From: Thermoanaerobaculia bacterium | Lineage (GTDB): Bacteria > Acidobacteriota > Thermoanaerobaculia > Gp7-AA8 | DNA length: 44,742 bases | Assembly: GCA_017883235.1 (NCBI GenBank) | Contig: JADGNY010000048.1 | Span: forward strand, 1 to 44,742 | Direction: 5' to 3' | Part shown: positions 19,179 through 26,211 of the stretch, in pieces | Position numbering within the stretch: position 1 is the first letter of the stretch | How the letters are laid out: every line of letters begins with the position of its first letter | The notes under the pieces: model-generated | Database searches by the model: none | Seen by the model: the letters and a program-made list of their open reading frames with translations, nothing else | What the model was told of the DNA's origin: nothing | Position numbers and translations under genes: made by a program

Positions 19179-20426
19179 ATGTTCGTCCTCTACGAGGTGC
19201 TGCTTTACCTCGTGCTGATTCTGGCGCTGCCGTACTTTCTCTTCGCGGGTGTGCTGCGCGGAAAGTACCTCGCCAATTTTTCGGAGCGGATGGGCTTTTA
19301 TCGGACGCCGGCGGCGGCGCACGACCTCTGGATTCACGCGGTTTCGGTCGGGGAAACGCTGGCCGCGCGGCCCGTGGTCGACGAGATCCTGCGGCAGCGT
19401 CCGTCGACCACGATCGTTTTCACCACCACGACCATCACCGGCCAGGCGCAGGCGCGGCGGCTGTTTCCCGAGGCAACCGTGACCTATTTCCCGTTCGATT
19501 TCGCCGCGAGCGTGAAGCGCTTTCTGGAGCATCATCATCCGCGCGTATTCGCCACGATGGAGACCGAGATCTGGCCGAACGCCACCCGGCTCTCCCGCGC
19601 GCGAGGCCTTCGCCTGCTGCTGGCAAACGGGCGGATCTCCGACCGCTCGTTTCCACGCTATCGATTGCTGCGGCCATTCGTCGCGCCGGTGCTCCGGCAA
19701 TACGACCGCATCCTGGCGCGGGAGGAGACCGACCGCGAGCGCTTCATCGCCATCGGCGCGCCGCCGGCGATCGTCGAGACGAGCGGCAACGTGAAGTTCG
19801 ATTACCTGCCCGATGACCGGCCGCTGGAGATCGCCCCACGGTTGGAAACGCTCATCGCCGGCCGCAAGGTCCTCGTCCTCGGCTCGACGATGGAGGGGGA
19901 GGATGAGCCGCTGATTGCGGAGTTGGGAGGCTTCATCGCTTCCCACAATGCGTTCGTCATCATCGCGCCGCGCAAGCCCGAGCGCTTCGAGATCGTCGCG
20001 GGGCTGCTGGCAGCGGCGAAGATCCGTTACGCACGCCGCACCGATTGGAGCGACGGGCCGGCCAATGTGCTGCTACTCGATACCTTCGGCGAGCTTGCCA
20101 AGATCTATCACTTCGCCACCGCGGCGTTCATCGGCGGCAGTCTGGTGCGGACCGGCGGCCACAATCCGATCGAGCCGGCGGCGGCCGGGGTGCCGGTCTG
20201 CTTCGGCCCGCACATGTCCAACTTCCGCGAGATCGCCAGGGTCTTCCTACGCGACGGCGGCGCGGTCGAGGCACGCGATGCCGCCGCCGTCTTTATCTTC
20301 GCCGAACGGATGCTCGACGACGAAGCGGCCCAACGTGCCATGAGCGATCGCGCTCGGAGGACGGTCGAACAAAACCGCGGGGCGGCGGCGCGCACCGGCT
20401 CGCGCATCGTCGAGTTGCTGGCGTGA
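19179..20426 (+). CDS. waaA: 3-deoxy-D-manno-octulosonic acid (Kdo) transferase
   Basis: 415 residues from the ATG at 19179 (up to four codons longer if 19167 is used). An N-terminal membrane anchor (FVLYEVLLYLVLILALPYFL) leads into GKYLANFSERMGFY; the Glu in ERMGFY is in the position of the catalytic base of WaaA. Then come WIHAVSVGETLAARP, FTTTTITGQAQAR, PFDF, METEIWPN, LLLANGRISDRSF, SGNVKFD, LGSTMEGEDE and the C-terminal donor site GGSLVRTGGHNPIEPAAAGVP at about 318. It adds Kdo from CMP-Kdo to the lipid A precursor at the inner membrane. Its stop overlaps the GTG of lpxK (GTGA), the first of three tight couplings in the operon. Confidence 0.95.
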   Translation: MFVLYEVLLYLVLILALPYFLFAGVLRGKYLANFSERMGFYRTPAAAHDLWIHAVSVGETLAARPVVDEILRQRPSTTIVFTTTTITGQAQARRLFPEATVTYFPFDFAASVKRFLEHHHPRVFATMETEIWPNATRLSRARGLRLLLANGRISDRSFPRYRLLRPFVAPVLRQYDRILAREETDRERFIAIGAPPAIVETSGNVKFDYLPDDRPLEIAPRLETLIAGRKVLVLGSTMEGEDEPLIAELGGFIASHNAFVIIAPRKPERFEIVAGLLAAAKIRYARRTDWSDGPANVLLLDTFGELAKIYHFATAAFIGGSLVRTGGHNPIEPAAAGVPVCFGPHMSNFREIARVFLRDGGAVEARDAAAVFIFAERMLDDEAAQRAMSDRARRTVEQNRGAAARTGSRIVELLA

Positions 20427-21268
20427 CCACCCTCCTCAAACCGTTCGAGCTTCTCTGGCGCGGCGTGAACCGGCTGCGCCGCGTGCTCTACCGCCGCGGC
20501 CTCTTCAAGAGCAAGCGCCTTCCGCGTCCGGTGGTCTCGGTCGGCAACCTCGCCGCCGGCGGCGCCGGGAAGACGCCGGCCGTCATCACCATCGCCCGCT
20601 ATCTGGCAAAGCGCGGCTTCCGCGTGGCCGTGCTCACGCGGGGCTATGGCCGTAACGACAAGGCCTCCGGCATCGTCACATCACTGGACGCCGCCCGCTT
20701 CGGCGATGAGCCGGTGCTGATGAAAAGCAAGCTGAAAAATGTTGATGTAATCGTCGGATCAAATCGATACAACAATGCGCTACAGTTTCTCAATCAGAAC
20801 GATTGCGACTTATTCGTGCTAGACGACGGCTTCCAGCACCTGCAGCTCGCACGCGACGTCGACGTCGTCATCGACACCGCGGGCGGCGTGATGCGTGAAG
20901 GGCGCTCGGCTCTGGCGGATGCGGACTTCGTCATTCGACGCAACCTCCGTATCGCCCTACCGGAGGGATTGACCTCGAAGCGCCTCTTTGCCTTCGCCGG
21001 ACTTGCCAATAACGATCAGTTCTTCGAGTCGCTGCGCGGTCTGGGACTGAACGTCATCGCCACGAAGAGCTTCCGCGACCACTATCGCTACACGCCGGCG
21101 GACGTCGCCGCGTTGAAGGACGCCGCCCGGGATGCTGGTGCCGAGGCCGTCGTCACGACGGAAAAAGACGCGGTCAAGATCGACGACCGTGACATCATCC
21201 CCATCGCCGCGGAGATGATCGTCGAGACCGAAGTACTCGAGGCGATCGCCGCCCGCATTTCCCGATGA
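20423..21268 (+). CDS. lpxK: Tetraacyldisaccharide 4'-kinase
   Basis: 281 residues from a GTG that overlaps the waaA stop by 4 nt. The Walker A loop is GNLAAGGAGKT at 41-51, followed by VLTRGYGR, GDEPVLM, DLFVLDDGFQHLQLARDVDVV and the C-terminal VVTTEKDAVKI. The enzyme phosphorylates the 4'-position of the lipid A disaccharide at the cytoplasmic membrane face. At 281 residues it is shorter than the usual 320-350, mainly in the linker between the two domains, but all motifs are present. It is coupled by an ATGA overlap to the following acyltransferase. Confidence 0.95.
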   Translation: MTTLLKPFELLWRGVNRLRRVLYRRGLFKSKRLPRPVVSVGNLAAGGAGKTPAVITIARYLAKRGFRVAVLTRGYGRNDKASGIVTSLDAARFGDEPVLMKSKLKNVDVIVGSNRYNNALQFLNQNDCDLFVLDDGFQHLQLARDVDVVIDTAGGVMREGRSALADADFVIRRNLRIALPEGLTSKRLFAFAGLANNDQFFESLRGLGLNVIATKSFRDHYRYTPADVAALKDAARDAGAEAVVTTEKDAVKIDDRDIIPIAAEMIVETEVLEAIAARISR

Positions 21269-22197
21269 GCCGCCGCCGCAAGAACGCGCTCCTGCAGCGT
21301 GTCGAATACGTTTTGTATCGCGCCGTTGTCCGCGCCGTCCGCTCGCGGTCCGACGAATCACTGCGTCGATGGGGAACACGTCTCGGCAGCTTGGGGCGCC
21401 GCGTCCTGCGCGGGCGCGACCGTCTGGCCATGCGCAACCTCGCCGCGGCGTTCCCCGGGAAGAGCGAGCCCGAGCGCCGCCGGATCGCCGACGAATGCTG
21501 GCGCCACTTCGGCCGGGAGGCGCTGGCCACCATCCGTATGCAGCACGTGCCAATCGAGGAGGTCCCGTCGCATTGCCGCTTTGTCAACGCACGGATCTTC
21601 GAAGAGGCCCAGGCCCGAGGCCGCGGCGTCGTTCTCCTCAGCGCGCATTACGGCGCGTGGGAGATTGCCGGGCTGGCCATCATGGCGCTGGTGAGGAACG
21701 TCAGCACCGTGGCCCGGCCGCTCGATAACGAGCTTTTGGAGGGCGACCTCGCTCGTTTGCGTGCCCGTACGGGCGCGGAAGTGGTCGACCGCAAGCGTGC
21801 AGCGCGCGTGTTGCTCAAGACACTCTCGCAGAATGGCGTCATCATCCTGCTTCCTGACCAGGCCGTGCAGCCGCGCGAAGGGGTTCTCGTCCCCTTCCTC
21901 GGGCGTCCGGCGTGGACGACGGACGCACCCGCAAAAATGGCTTTGCGTCAGGAGTCGGAGATTGTGTTCGCTTTTTGCATTCCGGACGCAACCGGGCACC
22001 ACCTCGAATTTGAGGAACCGATCACGATCGATCAGTTGGGCGAGGACGAAAAGAACGCCGAAGCGCTGACCATGCGCATCAATGACGTTATTTCCCGACG
22101 CATCGCGGAGCGTCCGGAGTTATGGTTGTGGATGCACGACCGCTGGAAGGGGAACGCGTCGGGTGAGATCGAAGACGAAACAACAGATGCCCTGTGA
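21265..22197 (+). CDS. lpxL: Lipid A acyltransferase (LpxL/HtrB family)
   Basis: 310 residues; the ATG overlaps the lpxK stop (ATGA). The catalytic HX4E motif is His128-Glu133 in LLSAHYGAWE. The family blocks RLRARTGAEVVDRKRAA, ILLPDQAVQPREGVLVPFLGRPAWT and the C-terminal PELWLWMHDRWKG are also present. Members transfer a secondary acyl chain to Kdo-lipid A, and the position between lpxK and waaF supports this role. An N-terminal hydrophobic anchor is weak or missing, unlike E. coli LpxL. The name is used by family and context; LpxM-type specificity cannot be excluded. Confidence 0.88.
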   Translation: MSRRRKNALLQRVEYVLYRAVVRAVRSRSDESLRRWGTRLGSLGRRVLRGRDRLAMRNLAAAFPGKSEPERRRIADECWRHFGREALATIRMQHVPIEEVPSHCRFVNARIFEEAQARGRGVVLLSAHYGAWEIAGLAIMALVRNVSTVARPLDNELLEGDLARLRARTGAEVVDRKRAARVLLKTLSQNGVIILLPDQAVQPREGVLVPFLGRPAWTTDAPAKMALRQESEIVFAFCIPDATGHHLEFEEPITIDQLGEDEKNAEALTMRINDVISRRIAERPELWLWMHDRWKGNASGEIEDETTDAL

Positions 22198-23233
22198 AAC
22201 AGTCGTAGTCGGCCTCAATTGGGTCGGGGACAACGTCCTCGCCCTGCCCACCTACCGGGCGCTCTATCACCGCTTCCGGAGCGAAGGGGGGATCACCGTG
22301 GCCGCTCCCCGTCACATCGCGTCGCTGCTCGCCTCGGCCGGCATCTTTCGCAATGTCATCTCCTGGAACGGCGATACGCGCGAGCGCATCCGCCTGCTGA
22401 AGGCCGGCCGTTTCCGCCGCGCGGTGATCCTCCCCAATTCGTTCCGCGCAGCCATGGTCGCCTTCGCGGCCGGCATCGGCGAGCGCTGGGGGTATGCGAC
22501 CGACGCGCGCGGCATGTTGCTGACGCACGGCGTGCGCCGCGATCCGTCACGGGGCCACCAGCTCGACGACTACACGACGCTGCTCGCGGCGATGAATGCC
22601 CCGCGCGTCGTCGACGAGATCCCGACCATGACCATTCCGCCGCATGTGCGGGAGCGGGCGGGGCGCCTCCTTCGCGATGCCGGAGTCCGGCTCGACGAGC
22701 CGCTGTTCGGCCTGCACGCCGGCGGCCTTTACGGGCGCGCCAAGCATTGGGGCGACGACCGCTACGGCGAGCTGGCTGAGCGGCTGCGCGGTGCCGGCTT
22801 CCCGGTCGTGTTGCTGACCAGTCCCGGAGAGAGACATCAGGCCGACACCATCTCCGCGGCGATCGGCGGGATACCGATCATCGGCGACGACGGCGACGTG
22901 CTGCATCTTGCCGCCGCGATCTCGCACTGCTCGGTGGTGGTCACGAACGACAGCGGACCGCTGCATCTGGCCACGGCGCTGGCCGTCCCGTCCGTCTCGA
23001 TCTTCGGTCCGACCGATCCCGACCGCACGGTGATTCCCGGCGCATCGCGCGTCGTCCGCAAACCGTTCGCCTGCCAGCCTTGCTACAAACGCGAGTGTCC
23101 GCTGATGCACCACGGCTGCATGAACGAGATCACCGTCGACGATGTCTTCGCCGCCGCGGTGGGACTGTTCAACGAGATCGACGGGAAAATCGAGACCGAC
23201 GGTGCGGGGGCTGTGGCGTTCGGTAGTGAATAG
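22187..23233 (+). CDS. waaF: ADP-heptose:LPS heptosyltransferase
   Basis: 348 residues from the ATG at 22187, overlapping the acyltransferase gene by 11 nt. GT9 motifs are VVVGLNWVGDNVLALPTYRAL at the N-terminus, GLHAGGLYGRAKHWGDDRYGELA for the start of the C-domain, and VVTNDSGPLHLATALAVPSVSIFGPTDPDRT for the ADP-heptose site. Then come CQPCYKRECPLMHHGCMNEI, a Cys-rich segment typical of WaaF. It adds L-glycero-D-manno-heptose to the inner core. The WVGD motif and Cys-rich loop favour heptosyltransferase II, although it is the only one in the operon. Immediately after its TAG stop a hairpin repeat begins. Confidence 0.92.
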   Translation: MPCETVVVGLNWVGDNVLALPTYRALYHRFRSEGGITVAAPRHIASLLASAGIFRNVISWNGDTRERIRLLKAGRFRRAVILPNSFRAAMVAFAAGIGERWGYATDARGMLLTHGVRRDPSRGHQLDDYTTLLAAMNAPRVVDEIPTMTIPPHVRERAGRLLRDAGVRLDEPLFGLHAGGLYGRAKHWGDDRYGELAERLRGAGFPVVLLTSPGERHQADTISAAIGGIPIIGDDGDVLHLAAAISHCSVVVTNDSGPLHLATALAVPSVSIFGPTDPDRTVIPGASRVVRKPFACQPCYKRECPLMHHGCMNEITVDDVFAAAVGLFNEIDGKIETDGAGAVAFGSE

Positions 23234-23330
23234 CTGGCGCTTCGCGCGTTGTCGGTTGTCGGTTATCAGTTGTCGGTTGATTCCGCGAGCGGCGCCTCAC
23301 AACCGATAACCGACAACCGACAACGCGGCG
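23234..23330. repeat. GTTGTC hairpin array, copy 1 with 22-bp inverted repeat
   Basis: CTGGCGCTTCGCGCGTTGTC starts directly after the waaF stop codon. Bases 23245-23266 and 23306-23327 are a perfect 22-bp inverted repeat (CGCGTTGTCGGTTGTCGGTT...) enclosing a 39-nt loop. It belongs to the same family as 23726-23945 and 29008-29068. Confidence 0.85.
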
Positions 23331-23349
23331 AAGCCGCTGGCAGGCGACC

Positions 23350-23355
23350 TATAAT
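23350..23355 (+). promoter_or_regulatory. Consensus -10 (TATAAT) of the MerR-type gene, leaderless
   Basis: A perfect TATAAT ends 7 nt before the ATG at 23363, the clearest case of the leaderless arrangement in this window. Confidence 0.6.
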
Positions 23356-23362
23356 CGCCGTC

Positions 23363-23725
23363 ATGCCTGCTGACGACGAAGGCCGGTTGTACAAGATCGG
23401 CGAGGTCTGCAAGATCGCCGAGGTGCAACCATACGTGCTGCGGTATTGGGAGACGGAGTTTCCGCCGCTGGCGCCGAACAAGAGCGGCGGCGGACAGCGT
23501 CTCTACACCCGCCGCGAGATCGACGTCATCCTTCGCATCAAGCAACTGCTCTACTCCGAGGGCTTCACCATCGCCGGGGCAAAGAAGAGGCTCGACATCG
23601 AGATCGCCTCACCGGGCGGCGGTGAGGTTGCCGCGCCGGCCGCGCCGCCGTCGAAAGGCGTCACCAAAGCGCTCGGGGATGTGAAGCGGGAGCTGACGGC
23701 GATCCTGCGTCTTCTCGATTCGTAA
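23363..23725 (+). CDS. MerR family transcriptional regulator (short type)
   Basis: 120 residues. Residues 8-75 form the winged-helix MerR domain: LYKIGEVCKIAEVQPYVLRYWETEFP, the wing GGQRLYTRREIDVILRIKQL, and EGFTIAGAKKRL. There is a short Pro/Ala linker and then a C-terminal helix (KALGDVKRELTAILRLL) that would dimerise the protein. No metal-binding cysteines or drug-binding domain are present, so no effector can be proposed. This short class is widespread and often lies near DNA-architecture or division genes. The TAA stop is directly followed by a hairpin repeat. Confidence 0.85.
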   Translation: MPADDEGRLYKIGEVCKIAEVQPYVLRYWETEFPPLAPNKSGGGQRLYTRREIDVILRIKQLLYSEGFTIAGAKKRLDIEIASPGGGEVAAPAAPPSKGVTKALGDVKRELTAILRLLDS

Positions 23726-23945
23726 CTGCGCTTCGCGCGTTGTCTGCGGCTTCGCCGCGTTGTCGGTTGTCTGCGCGCTGCGGCGCGCGTGGTCAGCGGG
23801 CCGCATATTGGTTGATCGGGCTGCTTTACGTGGGTTGAGCCAATCAGAATCCGTCGCGTCAACCGACAACCGAACACGACAACGCGGCGATAGCCGCAGA
23901 CAACCGACAACGCGCCGAAGGCGCAGACAACGCGCAAAGCGCAGT
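23726..23945. repeat. GTTGTC hairpin array, copy 2, filling a convergent 3' junction
   Basis: From the left, CTGCGCTTCGCGCGTTGTC begins right after the MerR stop. From the right, read on the minus strand, ACTGCGCTTTGCGCGTTGTC begins right after the stop of the 355-aa membrane protein. Modules include GCGGC-TTC-GCCGC, GCGCC-TTC-GGCGC and GCGGC-TATC-GCCGC, each followed by GTTGTC. The stems differ but always pair. The centre (about 23785-23860) holds a degenerate stretch with no gene. Confidence 0.85.
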
Positions 23946-25013
23946 TTACGCAGGCGGCTTCTCCTTCTCCGGCTCCGGGAGGTCTCCCGCCGGCACGTCG
24001 CTTCCTTTCTTCTCGGGAACTTTGAAGCCGAGGTAGGTACCGGAGCTGATACCCATCAGGCCGAGCAACGTGGCGCTGAATTCAGGCATCTCCAGGTTCT
24101 TGTACACATTCCCGCAGAAGATCACTCCCAGCACGATGGTCCAGACGAACATCTGGAAACGATGGAGGCTTATGCCGGTCGGATCGCTCATGACATCGTT
24201 CAGAAATCCTTTCGTTGTTCCGCCTGGCTCGTCCGGCTGCGGAGTGTCCTTTTTCTGATCGATCAAAGTTGCGGCCAGCGCGGTTCCCGCGCCGATCCCG
24301 ATGAGAGCGAGCACGGACGCGGTGATGGTGTCCAGCTCGTCGGTGATCAGCCACATGAAGATGTAGGCCGCGACGACAAGGAAGAACCAGAACGACATCT
24401 GGAAAAGCGACAGCGAATAGGGCCGCTGACTCGGCACGGGATGGTTCCCGCCGCGGATGAGGCTCGTGGAGCGGCAGAGATAAATGAAGATGCCAAGCGC
24501 CAGTGCGATCAGGCCGATGAACACCACGAATTGAGGCTTGGGAATGATCTCGAGATTGAGGCTGGCCGAGCTCGGGATCGAGAACTGCAGATCCGATCCG
24601 ACGCTCACGGTCACGTTCTTGGTGAAACCTCTCGGGCTGCCGAGCAGCGTATGCCAGGCCACTTCGTCATCCTTTTCATCCTTATCCCGCAGAAGGCGAT
24701 AGCGGACGTGCCCCCTCTCCTTGTCGCAAGACTCCGCCTTGTCCGCTTTGATCGGCATGCCGTCGAGGAAGAGCACGATGCCTTTGCAGTTGCCGTTTGC
24801 CTGCTTCAGCAACGTACTGAAATTCCGGACATGCACGGAGATCCGATCGTCGAGCCCTGCCTTGTCCACCGTGTTGAAGTACGAATGGACGTAGTACACC
24901 CTCGGGGCGCCGCCGGTGTCGGGAGGGTCAGGTGGCGCATCCGGCGGCTCCCACTGGGCCAGAACAGCCGTGGCCATGAACAGGGAGAGAACCGCGACGA
25001 GCGTCGATCGCAT
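23946..25013 (-). CDS. Signal-peptide membrane protein with a conserved C-terminal TM domain, unknown function
   Basis: 355 residues. The signal peptide MRSTLVAVLSLFMATAVLA is followed by a Pro/Asp-rich stretch, then an extracytoplasmic domain (about 35-160). TM segments are at about 163-182, 209-228, 232-252 and 288-310, with a final hydrophobic stretch at about 315-330. The last part, LHRFQMFVWTIVLGVIFCGN followed by MPEFSATLLGLMGISSGTYLGFKVPE, looks like a recurrent uncharacterised domain in which a TM pair follows a soluble region. The ATG is preceded by a GAGG Shine-Dalgarno at 8 nt, so this gene has a conventional leader. A TTAGAAT box lies on the minus strand about 40 bases upstream. 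No function can be assigned. Confidence 0.75.
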   Translation of the reverse strand: MRSTLVAVLSLFMATAVLAQWEPPDAPPDPPDTGGAPRVYYVHSYFNTVDKAGLDDRISVHVRNFSTLLKQANGNCKGIVLFLDGMPIKADKAESCDKERGHVRYRLLRDKDEKDDEVAWHTLLGSPRGFTKNVTVSVGSDLQFSIPSSASLNLEIIPKPQFVVFIGLIALALGIFIYLCRSTSLIRGGNHPVPSQRPYSLSLFQMSFWFFLVVAAYIFMWLITDELDTITASVLALIGIGAGTALAATLIDQKKDTPQPDEPGGTTKGFLNDVMSDPTGISLHRFQMFVWTIVLGVIFCGNVYKNLEMPEFSATLLGLMGISSGTYLGFKVPEKKGSDVPAGDLPEPEKEKPPA

Positions 25014-25113
25014 ACGTACCTCGTTTCTGCTGGAGTTGTGGACTGCAACGATTCTAAGACAAAGAGCCCACTACCGTTTCAACAGATTGCAACCGGCGGC
25101 GTAGGTGGGAAAC

Positions 25114-25701
25114 ATGAAGCACATGCGAATCGCTCAAGCTCTCCTCCTCTCGCTGGTCACACTCACCTTAGTCACCTGCACATCCGATTCGGACGACACC
25201 GATCGCCGCCCGCGGAGCTATCCCGGCGGCGCGGACGGCGGCCGGACCGGCGTCGCCGCGCGTGCCAGCGCGGGCGACGGGTTGGACATGATGCCGCCCG
25301 GCGACTGGTGGCGCGACCCGCAGATCAGCGTCGCCGTCACGCTGACCCCCGATCAGCTCGCGTCACTCGACAAGATCGGCCACGAGCAGAGCGAGGAGAT
25401 CGCCAAGCTCGAACGCGACAGCATGGTCGCCGCGCGCGACCTGCGGACCGTGGTCGACTCGAGCCAGCCGACAGCGGAAGACATCACCGGCGCCGGCCAG
25501 CGCCTCCGCGGCGTCCGCGACGCGCTGTTCGATCACCGCATTCAGATGTTCGCCGCCGAGCGCACGCTGCTCACCCAGACGCAGTGGAGCGCGCTGCAAC
25601 AGGCTCTGGCCTCGCGCAACCGCCCGGACCGCGACAATCGCGACGGCTACGGAAGGCGCGGCCGGGGCGGGATGGGCGGCCGGGGACGGTTCCCGGGGTA
25701 A
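25114..25701 (+). CDS. LTxxQ-like (Spy/CpxP-type) periplasmic lipoprotein candidate
   Basis: 195 residues from the ATG at 25114, with GGTGGG upstream. The N-terminal export signal LLLSLVTLTLVTC ends in a possible lipobox with Cys22 (Thr at -1 is unusual). The helical middle contains VTLTPDQLASLDKI and LTQTQWSALQQAL about 80 residues apart, the spaced LTxxQ pattern of periplasmic Spy/CpxP/ZraP-like proteins. These act as chaperones or metal/stress sensors. The last 25 residues are Arg/Gly/Asp-rich (GRRGRGGMGGRGRF), which is atypical. It stands alone; no two-component system is adjacent. Confidence 0.65.
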   Translation: MKHMRIAQALLLSLVTLTLVTCTSDSDDTDRRPRSYPGGADGGRTGVAARASAGDGLDMMPPGDWWRDPQISVAVTLTPDQLASLDKIGHEQSEEIAKLERDSMVAARDLRTVVDSSQPTAEDITGAGQRLRGVRDALFDHRIQMFAAERTLLTQTQWSALQQALASRNRPDRDNRDGYGRRGRGGMGGRGRFPG

Positions 25702-25754
25702 GCCTCGCATATCCCGGCTTCGCGATGTTGCACGAGCGGTTGGCATCGTTCCAT

Positions 25755-26036
25755 TTTCAATCGATTTCAATCGACTCTTGATCGACGTTGATCGAGTTTT
25801 GATCGACGTCAATCGACTCTTGATCGACGTCAATCGACCTTTGATCGACGTCAATCAACTCTTGATCGACGTCAATCGACCTTTGATCGACGTCAATCAA
25901 CTCTTGATCGACGTCAATCGACCTTTGATCGACGTCAATCAACTTTTGATCGAAAGGGATCGATTTTTGATCCCCATCGATCAACTCCTGATCGAAAGGG
26001 ATCAATTTTTGATCCCCATCGATCAACCTTCGATTG
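25755..26036. repeat. Composite tandem array, 21-bp unit with 42-bp higher-order period
   Basis: The first part repeats GATCGACGTCAATCGACCTTT and a sister unit GATCGACGTCAATCAACTCTT alternately, giving a 42-bp dimer. From about 25943 the unit changes to a different 42-bp dimer built on GATCGAAAGGGATC and GATCCCCATCGATC. Because 21 is a multiple of 3, both strands stay open and would encode heptads such as LIDVNRP; this is a by-product. The array occupies most of the 25702-26211 gap. The rest of the gap (26037-26211) shows nothing recognisable. Confidence 0.9.
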
Positions 26037-26211
26037 AACGGCGAGCGATGAGCCGTCGAGCAAAGGCCGCCATTCAGGGCCGCCGACGATTCGGGCGTGC
26101 AACATGTAGTCTCCCTAACGCCGAATCCAAGCTGCACGCGGCTGCGCGAAAAAAGTACCGGAAGAGGACACGGGCGTCGAGAATCCAGACGTCGATGTCG
26201 AGGTCAGCGTT

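Noticed and set aside
18186-20426. 746-aa protein spanning mtgA and waaA
   Set aside because: The first part is an out-of-frame reading of mtgA and of a palindrome. Only 19179-20426 is real (WaaA).
20045-21268. 407-aa LpxK with N-terminal extension
   Set aside because: The first 126 codons are out of frame inside waaA. The GTG at 20423 gives the normal LpxK N-terminus.
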